DNA of 64,000 nt from positions 117,778 to 181,777 of the forward strand of contig CALLLW010000010.1 of the NCBI GenBank assembly GCA_938007995.1. Reading direction: 5' to 3'. Positions 9,976-17,428 of the stretch are shown here, one piece after another. Numbering within the stretch: position 1 is the stretch's first letter; each line of letters starts with the position of its first letter. The position numbers and the translations under genes were made by a program. The stretch comes from an uncultured Granulosicoccaceae bacterium. Lineage in GTDB: Bacteria; Pseudomonadota; Gammaproteobacteria; Granulosicoccales; Granulosicoccaceae. The notes under the pieces are model-generated. The model saw only the letters and a program-made list of their open reading frames with translations, did no database searches and had not been told where the DNA came from.

Positions 9976-11385
9976 TTATCGATTATCGATACTCACGCCA
10001 ATATCCCAGTAAAGGCCTGTCATTGTCTGTATCGCGTTGCGGCACAGTGGCAGTAACACATGTTCATCCGGTGCGTGTTGGCAACAACCGGCGTAAGAGT
10101 GCGGGATCCAGATCGCCGGCAAGCCAAGCAAGTCGGTAAACAGATCATTGCAGATTGACCCGCCCATGCTGGGTAGTACTGTAGGTGCGGTACCGTTGGT
10201 GCGTTGCATCGAATCAGCGACAAACCTGACCCATGGATGATCAGGCGCAGTTCTGGCAGCCCGGAAGCGCGCGCCGTTATTCGCCGGGTGTTCGTCAATC
10301 TCTACAATTTCAAATCCCTGCCGATCAAGATGCCTGCGCAGCGCAGGTATGATTTGTTCTTCATTAATGCCTGCAAAGTAACGCAGCTGACAATGCGCTT
10401 TTGCGCTTCCAGAGATGGCATTGACCGGATTGTCAGTATTGCCGCTTGCCATAGCCAGAATTGCAAAGCTGTTTGCACTGTAGACTTTTTCAGCGGGTGT
10501 GAGATCCGGGTCTCCCCAGTCAGGATCTATTTCCGGCGCATTGTCACCTGTGCTTATAGTGACACCACGCAGTGCTTCTATCACAGCATCGGCACGATGC
10601 GGCTGCCATTCTTTAATTTTTATCCGGCCTTTGCTGTCCGTGATTGATGCCAGTGCACCTGCAAGAATGATTGCAGGGTCGGCTATCAAGCCTCCCCAGT
10701 TACCGGAATGATGCGCAGATTCTCGAAGCTTTACCACCAATTCAAAATTGATTGCACCACGTGAGCCAAGTGTCAGGGTCGGGGTGTTCGGGTTGACTCG
10801 TGGCCCGTCAGAGCCGATGAAGACATCCGCTTTGAATTGATCTAAGTTGCTTGTAATTATCTCACGCAATCCAATAGAACCCGCTTCTTCTCCCATCTCT
10901 ATGATCATCTTGGCATTGAAACCCAGCTGATCCTTTTGCTTTAACACACAGCGAAGTGCTGCCATGTTGATGGTATGTTGCGCTTTGTTATCTGCGGTGC
11001 CTCGGCCGTAAAGTGTGTCGCCACTCCTGTGCAGTTGCCATGGGCCGCTGCCTTTGGTCCATTGATCCTGCTGACCGAGTATTACATCTCCGTGGCCATA
11101 TCCAAGCACCACAGGCCTGTTGTCTGATTCGATTCTTTCAGCAAGTAACACAGGTCCGTAGCCGTCTATCGGGTTATCGAACACGGTGCAGGAAAAGCCC
11201 ATGTCGTCAAAGGCCGGAAGCATTTCTGTTTGCAGATAGTCATATAACAGGGAGACGCTGTCTGGAATCTGGCTTTCCGTCCGCACTGCTACCCGGCTCG
11301 CCAGCTCAGCTTCAAAAGTGCCATCGTCAATATAATTAACAGCACCCTCGATCGCTGCCCTGCGGCCACTTTGCTTTTCTATCAC
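9976..11385 (-). CDS. M20-family metallopeptidase (dipeptidase or amidohydrolase type)
   Basis: 469 residues from GTG 11385, with GGGAG upstream. M20 metal-site motifs are present: GYGHGDVI (first metal His and Asp), YGRGTADNKAQH (bridging Asp), then IEMGEEAGSIGL with the catalytic Glu and metal Glu, and SYAGCCQHAPDEH near the C-terminus for the last His ligand. Residues about 210-330 form the inserted dimerisation domain (GSRGAINFELVVKLRESAHHSGNWGG). The family hydrolyses peptide or amide bonds using two zinc ions; the substrate cannot be told from sequence. No signal peptide, so cytoplasmic. It faces prfC convergently and is divergent from mmsA. Confidence 0.87.
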   Translation of the reverse strand: MIEKQSGRRAAIEGAVNYIDDGTFEAELASRVAVRTESQIPDSVSLLYDYLQTEMLPAFDDMGFSCTVFDNPIDGYGPVLLAERIESDNRPVVLGYGHGDVILGQQDQWTKGSGPWQLHRSGDTLYGRGTADNKAQHTINMAALRCVLKQKDQLGFNAKMIIEMGEEAGSIGLREIITSNLDQFKADVFIGSDGPRVNPNTPTLTLGSRGAINFELVVKLRESAHHSGNWGGLIADPAIILAGALASITDSKGRIKIKEWQPHRADAVIEALRGVTISTGDNAPEIDPDWGDPDLTPAEKVYSANSFAILAMASGNTDNPVNAISGSAKAHCQLRYFAGINEEQIIPALRRHLDRQGFEIVEIDEHPANNGARFRAARTAPDHPWVRFVADSMQRTNGTAPTVLPSMGGSICNDLFTDLLGLPAIWIPHSYAGCCQHAPDEHVLLPLCRNAIQTMTGLYWDIGVSIDNR

Positions 11386-11667
11386 GCAGTAAGGCTCCCT
11401 GTTACTTAAACTAGACAGTGGTTAGGTGAGGGCAAGTCACGCGAGCGGTTTAACTTGCTTTCATACAGTCGTGTGATCGACACAAATTTACCGTGTGCTC
11501 GTGCTTCGCTGATCAGCGCTGGCTGCGACGGGTAAATATCGGTAGGCATGCCAATTCATGTGTTGAGTTCCCGCAGGCATTTTTGCACAATCAACGGCAC
11601 ATTATCTTTGCTTTTTCGCAAAACCAGCCGCGCTTATACTGCAGCTCTTCCTGGAGGCTATACAATC

Positions 11668-13164
11668 ATGAAAAATTACGGGCACTTTGTGGGTGGCGAC
11701 GCCCAAAGCGGTCAGAGCGGCAGAGAGGCAGACGTATACATGCCCATGACGGGCGAGGTTCAGGCAAAAGTTGCGCTGGCCAGTCGTGAAGAAGTCGATG
11801 CTGCAGTAGCAACCGCCAAAGCCGCGCAACCTGCGTGGGCTGCAGTTAATCCACAACGTCGCGCCCGCGTGCTAATGAAGTTTCTCGAGCTGGCGCATCG
11901 CGACTACGAAGAGCTGGCGCTGTTGCTTGCCGAGGAGCACGGTAAAACCATTCCGGATGCCAAAGGCGATATCCAGCGCGGGCTGGAAGTGGTCGAGTTT
12001 TGTATCGGTATTCCTCATCTGCTTAAAAGTGAGTTTACCGAAGGCGCGGGGCCGGATATTGACCTGTACTCCATCAAGCAGCCGCTCGGGGTTGTCGCTG
12101 GTATTACGCCATTTAACTTTCCGGCAATGATACCGCTTTGGAAATCAGCACCGGCGATTGCCTGCGGCAATGCGATGATACTGAAACCTTCTGAACGCGA
12201 TCCCGGTGTACCGATGAAGATCGCCGAGTTGTTTAAAGAAGCTGGTCTGCCGGATGGCATTTTTAATGTCGTCAATGGTGACAAGGTTGCAGTTGATGCG
12301 ATTCTTGAAAACCCCGATGTGTCCGCTGTTGGTTTTGTCGGTTCAACACCGATTGCAGAATACATCTATAGCAAGGGGTGCAGCCACGGTAAACGGGTGC
12401 AGTGCTTTGGTGGTGCGAAGAATCACATGATAATAATGCCGGATGCTGATATGGATCAGGCAACCGATGCATTAATCGGTGCAGGTTATGGATCAGCAGG
12501 TGAGCGCTGCATGGCTATATCGGTGGCTGTACCTGTTGGTGAGGACACCGCAAACCGCTTGATGAGTAAATTGATTCCGCGCGTTGAAGCGTTAAGGATT
12601 GGTCCCTCCACAGATCCCGATGCAGATTTTGGCCCGGTGGTAACTGCAGATGCGGTTGATAAGATCAATGGTTATATTGACCTTGGTGTTGAAGAAGGTG
12701 CAACGCTTGCCGTCGATGGTCGCGGGTTCAGCCTGCAGGGCTATGAAAAGGGATTTTATGTTGGTGGCTGTCTGTTCGACAATGTCACCAGTGACATGCG
12801 TATTTACAAGGAAGAGATTTTTGGCCCTGTGTTATCGGTTGTGCGAGCCAAAGACTATGAAGAAGCCCTTGATCTGCCAAACTCACATGAGTACGGCAAT
12901 GGCGTGGCAATATTCACCCGCGACGGTGACACCGCCAGAGATTTTAAGTCACGGGTGCAAGTCGGTATGGTCGGTGTCAATGTGCCGATTCCTGTGCCGC
13001 TTGCCTACCATACTTTCGGCGGCTGGAAACGCTCTGTTTTCGGTGATCTTAATCAGCATGGTCCGGACTCAATAAAGTTTTATACAAAAACTAAAACTAT
13101 TACCGAGCGCTGGCCTTCTGGCATTAAAGAAGGGGCGGATTTCTCCATTCCAACGATGAAATAA
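11668..13164 (+). CDS. mmsA: CoA-acylating methylmalonate-semialdehyde dehydrogenase
   Basis: 498 residues, the usual length. It converts methylmalonate semialdehyde (from valine or thymine breakdown) or malonate semialdehyde to propionyl-CoA or acetyl-CoA. Evidence: PLGVVAGITPFNFPAMIP, a Rossmann segment VGFVGSTPIAEYIYSKG, the catalytic cysteine in GSAGERCMAISVAV, and an MmsA-type end (FGGWKRSVFGDLNQHG, KFYTKTKT). In MmsA the segment before the cysteine reads GGAKNH rather than ELGGK, as it does here. Start ATG 11668 has GGAGG seven bases upstream and begins with the family N-terminus; the frame is open for 40 more codons upstream without homology. Confidence 0.94.
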   Translation: MKNYGHFVGGDAQSGQSGREADVYMPMTGEVQAKVALASREEVDAAVATAKAAQPAWAAVNPQRRARVLMKFLELAHRDYEELALLLAEEHGKTIPDAKGDIQRGLEVVEFCIGIPHLLKSEFTEGAGPDIDLYSIKQPLGVVAGITPFNFPAMIPLWKSAPAIACGNAMILKPSERDPGVPMKIAELFKEAGLPDGIFNVVNGDKVAVDAILENPDVSAVGFVGSTPIAEYIYSKGCSHGKRVQCFGGAKNHMIIMPDADMDQATDALIGAGYGSAGERCMAISVAVPVGEDTANRLMSKLIPRVEALRIGPSTDPDADFGPVVTADAVDKINGYIDLGVEEGATLAVDGRGFSLQGYEKGFYVGGCLFDNVTSDMRIYKEEIFGPVLSVVRAKDYEEALDLPNSHEYGNGVAIFTRDGDTARDFKSRVQVGMVGVNVPIPVPLAYHTFGGWKRSVFGDLNQHGPDSIKFYTKTKTITERWPSGIKEGADFSIPTMK

Positions 13165-13303
13165 ACATCAGAGTGGGGCAGGTCTGTTATCGAACCGACC
13201 GACGTGGGCAGCGCAGGATTACCCATGTCGGTCAATAGGCATAAGACAGGCGATAAGCCTCCAGTAACAAAATGGTGGATGCTATTTACCCGGTCGTGCG
13301 AAA

Positions 13304-13494
13304 CAGTAACCCGTAGGGGAGATAAGCTGGAAGCGCATCTACCAATTTAGAAACGACAGAGGCGCCCCCAGCTTATGCCGCCTTACGAAGTGTCACTGCA
13401 ACAGTAACCCGTAGGGGAGCTAAGCTGGAAGCGCATCTACCAATTCAGAAACGACAGATGCGCCCCCAGCTCATGCCGCCCTACAAAGTGTCAC
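13304..13494. repeat. REP/BIME-like inverted-pair repeat, two tandem copies with a 98-base period
   Basis: Two copies, beginning at 13304 and 13402 (CAGTAACCCGTAGGGGAG...). Each has a left arm of about 33 bases (GTAGGGGAGATAAGCTGGAA, then GCGCATCTACCA), a short loop and a right arm (GCGCCCCCAGCTTATGCCGC, then CTTACG) that is its imperfect reverse complement. The same motif recurs at 19432-19508 and in the 49.1-kb array. The arms carry GTAG at one end and CTAC at the other, like REP elements mobilised by RAYT transposases; no such transposase is in the window. The repeat sits downstream of mmsA. Confidence 0.8.
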
Positions 13495-13548
13495 CTGAAT
13501 AAACAACGTAGCGCATAAGCAACTGCGTATCGACCACAAAGATAAGCG

Positions 13549-13729
13549 CTAGTGGGCTGTGCGGAAAGTTCGGTAACAAACTTTTCACAGCCACAGTCGT
13601 AAGAGCAAGGCGAAAAAACGCAGGCATAGCAGGGCCTACGTCGAGCCATTTTTTATCAACTATGGTTAACGCGGCTATGGCGGCTGTGGCGAAGAAAAGT
13701 GTTACCGAACTTTCCAAACAGCCCGCTAG
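13549..13729 (+). mobile_element. MITE-like element, family A, copy 1 (181 bp)
   Basis: Bounded by CTAG at both ends, with terminal inverted repeats of about 30 bases. The left end is CTAGTGGGCTGT, GC, GGAAAGTTCGGTAACA; the right end, read on the other strand, is CTAGCGGGCTGT, TT, then the same 16 bases (3 mismatches in 30). Internal sequence is non-coding in character. A second copy, inverted and more than 90 percent identical by eye, lies at 39389-39570. No transposase is present, so I read it as a non-autonomous element. It ends 44 bases before the start of the isomerase-like gene, and an open frame runs from inside it into that gene. Confidence 0.8.
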
Positions 13730-13772
13730 ACCCTCGGCATACAGCGGAATAGGCAACAGAGAGAGCAAGCCC

Positions 13773-14636
13773 ATGAAACTCGGCGTAATATGTGACGGTA
13801 TCAGCCGTGACCTGACTCATGCGGTAAAAGTCATGGACGAGTTTGATCTTGAATTCGCAGAGTTGCAGTTTGTTGGTGACAAGGAAGTAGGTGATCACAG
13901 CAAGCAGGAAATCGCACAGATAAAAGATCTGCTACAAGGCCACGGTAAAGCAGTCTCCTGCTTATCACGGCATATTTTTGCAGGCATGACCACAGCCAAC
14001 AAGCCGGGCGATGAACTACATTCCAGACACATGGATGCACTCAGGCGTGTTATCGATATGGCACATGAAGTGGATTCCCCACTGGTACGTATCATGACCA
14101 GTAAAAAAGAACAGATTCTATGGGGTCATAACGGTGCTGAAAAATGGAATGTCGCACACGGCGCATGGGACACGCTGCCACCACTGATTGCACCGGCTGT
14201 AGAGCTGGCAAAAAAAGCGGGTGTGACGCTTGTGGTTGAAACCGGCAACGGCACCATGGTTAATTCCAGCTATACCGCTCGCAAGCTGATTGATGACTTG
14301 AACGCCAAAGATACCCTAAAAGTGCTGTGGGATCCGGCCAATAACTGCTGGTGTCATGAGCTGGCCTATCCCGATGGTTATGCAGAGATAAGCGATGGGT
14401 ACCTGGGCCACGTGCATATCAAAGATGTACAGGTTGATACACCGCGTGCAACGCTAACAGTGAAAAAAATGGGTGAAGGACAACTGGGTCAACTGTTTCA
14501 GCCAATGGCAGATGCCATGCGCGCTGACAACTACGACGGAGTGATTTCTTTTGAAAGTGTTTATCATCCCGGTGATGGCGATTTTGAACGAGGCTTCAGA
14601 GACAGCGTCGGGTTGTTCAGGAAGATCTTTGGATAG
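13773..14636 (+). CDS. Sugar phosphate isomerase/epimerase family protein (hydroxypyruvate isomerase-like TIM barrel)
   Basis: 287 residues. It looks like the xylose-isomerase-like or AP-endonuclease-2 TIM-barrel superfamily. Likely metal ligands appear in order: Glu in LVVETGNGTM, Asp in LWDPANNCWCHE, His in GHVHIKDVQ and Glu in ISFESVYHP. Such enzymes isomerise or epimerise sugars and keto acids with a divalent metal; the substrate is unknown. I start at ATG 13773 (GAGAGAG upstream, N-terminus MKLGVICDG). The frame continues upstream to 13662 but those codons belong to the MITE-like element. Short tandem repeats follow the stop. Confidence 0.8.
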   Translation: MKLGVICDGISRDLTHAVKVMDEFDLEFAELQFVGDKEVGDHSKQEIAQIKDLLQGHGKAVSCLSRHIFAGMTTANKPGDELHSRHMDALRRVIDMAHEVDSPLVRIMTSKKEQILWGHNGAEKWNVAHGAWDTLPPLIAPAVELAKKAGVTLVVETGNGTMVNSSYTARKLIDDLNAKDTLKVLWDPANNCWCHELAYPDGYAEISDGYLGHVHIKDVQVDTPRATLTVKKMGEGQLGQLFQPMADAMRADNYDGVISFESVYHPGDGDFERGFRDSVGLFRKIFG

Positions 14637-14672
14637 ATACTTTTAACCGATATCGGGCCACTGAATCAGCCC

Positions 14673-14737
14673 GGCCAATCAAGCTGGCCAATTAAGCTGG
14701 CCAATTAAGCCGATAAATCAAGACGGTAAATCAATCG
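14673..14737. repeat. 13-bp tandem repeat, five units, overlapping the 3' end of the reverse transcriptase gene
   Basis: Units of GGCCAATCAAGCT, GGCCAATTAAGCT, GGCCAATTAAGCC, GATAAATCAAGAC and GGTAAATCAATCG follow one another. The first three are nearly identical and the last two have diverged. The array starts in the intergenic space and the last units cover the stop codon and last codons of the reverse transcriptase (14718), so the protein's C-terminus may have been extended or reshaped by repeat slippage. Confidence 0.7.
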
Positions 14738-16139
14738 GGGCAATATCCCGATAGATCCGCTCAAGTTTCAGTCCTTTTGCGTTGTTCACAGACTTTACAT
14801 ACTGAATTTTGCCGAACAGGTGTGCACTAAAGTCCGGATGATTGTTGCGATTCTGGCTATGCAAACCGTGCCTGACACAATTGATCAGCGTGGCCTTGAG
14901 AATATCGAACTGCTTGCGGTCAATATTTATTTTGTCGTTCACCACAATACCGGTTAACCGCTGCTTTTGATGGCGGCGCTTTAAGCGTGTTTTTCTGTGG
15001 TTAAGTGCGACACCTTCATCAAGACAAATTCCGCCGACGAGTGGTTGCAGAAATCGATAATCGCGGTGTGTATTGCCGGATAGGGCAATATCATCTGCAT
15101 AGCGCGAATAATCAAGATCGAGCTTGTTAGCCAGTCCTGTTAATCGCTGATCCAGTCGATAAAGTACGATATTGGTCAGCGCAGGTGATGTGGGTGCTCC
15201 CTGCGGTAGATGGCGTTGCTGTAAGCGGGATCTCTGCGTAAAGTCGAATAACGCAAGCTGAGATCTTTTCAACTGCACACGATGAGTGCACAACGCAGTC
15301 AGGTAGGATGAAACATTCGGTGTATAACCCATACGCATAAAAACTGTTTTAACACGTAGCCAGCCAATAGACTGAAAACACTGGGCTATGTCATAAGACA
15401 TGACATAGTTTTTCCCGGTGTGCGTTGCAGCGTGAGTCAAACAACTCCTGCCTTTGCAAAAGCCGTGGGCCGCCGGGTGAACATCAGCAGTGGTCAGTAT
15501 TTCCTGATAGATCTTACGTTGCAGCAGTTTTAATCGGGTTTTAGGTTTTTCTATCAGTCTTGTTTGATCATAGTTTTTTTTAATAAATTGATACTGATAG
15601 TGTTTGAGGTATTCCGGTGTAGCTGAAGCAGTGCGCCACAGGTTGGCAAACCAGTCAAGTTCAGCCAGAGACAGCGACAGCCAGTCTGCCAGCTCACCGA
15701 CGGTATCAATAGCAGGCAGTCTGCCGGCTGCATAATCGCCGGTAAATCTATCGCCATCAAGATTGAGGCGTTTAATCGTTGGTGCCGGGTTTGACGTGAG
15801 CCAGTTGGAAACACGGGCAGATGAATGCAGGAATCTGCCCAGCTCTGCTTCGGTAGGTGTTTTCGAGTAGTGCAGTAACAACTCATTTATCAGAGCATCG
15901 CAATCATTCGGCAAATCATCGACAGATTCAATCACTACGGCGAGCAGTGTTTTGTAGTGCCAGTCAGCCTGATACATCCAGCTGCCGAGCTGCCTGGTAA
16001 AGAAAGCCTTGTTGCTCAATAGAGATTCCTGGGAAAATACGGCACTCTGCCCGGGTTGTCGCTCGAACAAATCTGCACGCAGTGCAGAGCCGTTCATGCA
16101 AAGTAATGGCAGCAATTCCCTACCCTGGGGTATCCCCAA
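14718..16139 (-). CDS. Long retron-type reverse transcriptase
   Basis: 473 residues from TTG 16139; ATG 16097 (residue 15) is an alternative and neither has a clear ribosome binding site. RT motifs run in order from residue about 200: HPAAHGFCKGRSCLTHA, DIAQCFQSI (motif A, catalytic Asp), LPQGAPTSPALTNIVLYRLD (motif B), SRYADDIALSG (catalytic YADD), NHRKTRL (motif D) and LTGIVVND (motif E, where retron RTs often have VTG). The QGxxxSP form separates it from diversity-generating retroelement RTs. No maturase or endonuclease domain follows, arguing against a group II intron. The 190-residue N-terminal extension (ADWLSLSLAELDWFANLW, then the YQFIKK region) recalls the long myxobacterial Mx162-type retron RTs, from memory. 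No obvious effector gene is adjacent. Confidence 0.88.
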   Translation of the reverse strand: MGIPQGRELLPLLCMNGSALRADLFERQPGQSAVFSQESLLSNKAFFTRQLGSWMYQADWHYKTLLAVVIESVDDLPNDCDALINELLLHYSKTPTEAELGRFLHSSARVSNWLTSNPAPTIKRLNLDGDRFTGDYAAGRLPAIDTVGELADWLSLSLAELDWFANLWRTASATPEYLKHYQYQFIKKNYDQTRLIEKPKTRLKLLQRKIYQEILTTADVHPAAHGFCKGRSCLTHAATHTGKNYVMSYDIAQCFQSIGWLRVKTVFMRMGYTPNVSSYLTALCTHRVQLKRSQLALFDFTQRSRLQQRHLPQGAPTSPALTNIVLYRLDQRLTGLANKLDLDYSRYADDIALSGNTHRDYRFLQPLVGGICLDEGVALNHRKTRLKRRHQKQRLTGIVVNDKINIDRKQFDILKATLINCVRHGLHSQNRNNHPDFSAHLFGKIQYVKSVNNAKGLKLERIYRDIAPIDLPS

Positions 16140-16143
16140 AGCT

Positions 16144-16284
16144 CAGTAATGTATACATCACTGAATAAACCAGAGTGCCGTGGTCAAACAATATTTGTGT
16201 TGCTGCCGGAAATCAAGCCGGTTCCGGATCAGCTTACCGGTATGTGGCTAAATACCAAAAGGTGTTATTTAGTATGACAGCTGT
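16144..16284 (-). other. Structured leader upstream of the reverse transcriptase (candidate msr-msd-like RNA region)
   Basis: Reading toward the reverse transcriptase, about 145 bases lie between the candidate promoter and the start codon and hold three dyads. At 16248-16272 CTAAATA pairs with TATTTAG, with an inner CC/GG pair; at 16206-16227 CCGGAA pairs with TTCCGG; at 16144-16163 CAGTAATGTA and TACATCACTG form an imperfect palindrome just before the start. In retrons the non-coding RNA lies directly upstream of the RT gene, so position fits. I could not find a clear a1/a2 inverted-repeat pair or a long msd stem, so the identity is only a proposal. Confidence 0.35.
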
Positions 16285-16290
16285 TAGTGT

Positions 16291-16319
16291 TGTATAAAAT
16301 TATTGGGGAACAATGTAAA
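16291..16319 (-). promoter_or_regulatory. Candidate sigma-70 promoter of the reverse transcriptase
   Basis: On the minus strand TTTACA (16319-16314) is followed after exactly 17 bases by TATACA (16296-16291): 5 of 6 and 4 of 6 matches to consensus at ideal spacing. It points to the reverse transcriptase and would give a leader of about 145 bases. Confidence 0.5.
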
Positions 16320-16521
16320 CCCGAATTCTGATTGCACATGTTTTGTCCTATAAGACAGCAACTGCAGCCTTCGTTTCGAGCACTGACTGGCCGATAACTC
16401 GTCGCGAAATTCATCTTCGGTTAAGTAAGCGAGAGTTCACCATTACAGCATTGGTTGAAAAATTCGACCTGACACGTACTGCGAGAGCGACAAAGGTAAG
16501 TAGTGGCACAGACTAAAACCG

Positions 16522-16585
16522 TCAACCCGGAAAGCCATTAACCCGGAAAGCCATCAACCTGGAAAGCCATCAAACTGGAAAAACT
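16522..16585. repeat. 16-bp tandem repeat, about 3.7 units, in front of the SRPBCC gene
   Basis: Units TCAACCCGGAAAGCCA, TTAACCCGGAAAGCCA and TCAACCTGGAAAGCCA are followed by a partial TCAAACTGGAAAAAC. The array ends five bases before the ATG at 16591, so its purine-rich GGAAA blocks may double as the ribosome binding site, and unit number could change translation of that gene. It shares no sequence with the 13-bp array on the far side of the reverse transcriptase. The rest of 16320-16521 holds nothing I recognise. Confidence 0.7.
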
Positions 16586-16590
16586 GAGCC

Positions 16591-17019
16591 ATGAGCACAA
16601 CCACGATCACCAAAACAATTTTTATAGCAGCGGGATGTGAGACCGTATGGCAGTATCTTACCGATAAAGACAAGCTCGGCGAATGGTTTCATCCTGCCAC
16701 TGAAAATCTGATTGAAGGTAAGCCGTATACATTGCTGAGCGATGCTGAAGACAGCAGCTCCAGGATATGTTGGGGTAATGTATTAACTGCCAATAAACCT
16801 TTTGCCCTGATCTACACATTTACCGTCAAACCAATAGGCGAAGCCACAACAAATGTAAGCTGGACGCTTGAAGAAGCTGCAGGGGGAACACGGCTGACTA
16901 TGGTCCATGAAGGTATCAGTGAAGCCGCTGGTGAGGCCGCACTCGGACTGCTAATGGCACTGGATAGAGGCTGGGATGAGCATTTCTCTAAAATTCGAGT
17001 TCTGAGTGCTGCTGAGTAG
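16591..17019 (+). CDS. SRPBCC-fold protein, AHSA1/START-like
   Basis: 142 residues. The N-terminus KTIFIAAGCETVWQYLTDKD and the following GEWFHP are typical of the Bet v1-like AHSA1 family (small hydrophobic-ligand pockets, named after activator of Hsp90 ATPase). The later signature WTLEEAAGGTRLTMVHEGIS and the end RGWDEHFSKIR also fit. These proteins are often in detoxification or stress loci but their ligands are usually unknown. No signal peptide, so cytoplasmic. The 16-bp tandem array lies directly upstream, and its last codons overlap in another frame with the region leading to the aldehyde dehydrogenase remnant. Confidence 0.8.
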   Translation: MSTTTITKTIFIAAGCETVWQYLTDKDKLGEWFHPATENLIEGKPYTLLSDAEDSSSRICWGNVLTANKPFALIYTFTVKPIGEATTNVSWTLEEAAGGTRLTMVHEGISEAAGEAALGLLMALDRGWDEHFSKIRVLSAAE

Positions 17020-17059
17020 GAACCAAATGCTTTCGCGTACCGCGAGAGGGAAAATCCGC

Positions 17060-17251
17060 TATTTCACAAGTCGTCACGCACGCACCGGTGTGGTTACTGT
17101 TAATCTGCCCACTGCAGGTACTGATTATCACGTGCCTTTTGGTGGTCGGGGTGATAGTTCTTATGGACCGCGTGAGCAGGGCAAAACAGCGGCTGATTTT
17201 TACACGATTGTAAAAACTGCTTATATCAGCGCTGGAATACCTGCAGACTGA
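17060..17251 (+). pseudogene. C-terminal remnant of an aldehyde dehydrogenase (ketoglutarate-semialdehyde-type)
   Basis: About 63 codons read YFTSRHARTGVVTVN, then LPTAGTDYHVPFGG, SSYGPREQGKTAADFY and TIVKTAY before the stop. This is the C-terminal end of aldehyde dehydrogenases related to alpha-ketoglutaric semialdehyde dehydrogenase (NLPTAG, HVPFGG, SSYGPREQG). The Rossmann and catalytic-cysteine domains are absent; the upstream sequence is the SRPBCC gene. So most of the gene has been lost, probably by deletion joining it to the present neighbour. The family acts in sugar-acid breakdown, which fits the dehydrogenase that follows. Confidence 0.75.
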
Positions 17252-17428
17252 CTGCTAACTATCACCTGCAGCAAATTGACGGATGTCGTGGCGTGGATTA
17301 CGTCGTCAATACGTGGCAGGCATCAGTCGTAGGGGTATCCGGTGTAACAAGGCTGACATCCACCCTATCTGCAGTAACGAGACAGTCGCTCTGGTGTAGA
17401 ATGATTCAGCCACCGTAAGAGAGCTGAC

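Noticed and set aside
13165..13548. CRISPR array at the two 98-base repeats
   Set aside because: Repeats are long inverted pairs with two tandem copies, not short direct repeats with unique spacers; no cas genes are present.
13662..13772. N-terminal extension of the isomerase-like gene
   Set aside because: These codons are part of the family A MITE-like element and lack a ribosome site; the family-typical start is ATG 13773.
14718..16139. Reverse transcriptase of a diversity-generating retroelement or group II intron
   Set aside because: Motif B is QGAPTSP (DGR RTs differ) and there is no maturase, endonuclease, template/variable repeat or intron domain structure in the flanks that I could see.
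17006..17251. New small gene starting at 17006
   Set aside because: Only the last 63 codons resemble a protein and they are the tail of an aldehyde dehydrogenase; the upstream part overlaps the SRPBCC stop and is unrelated.
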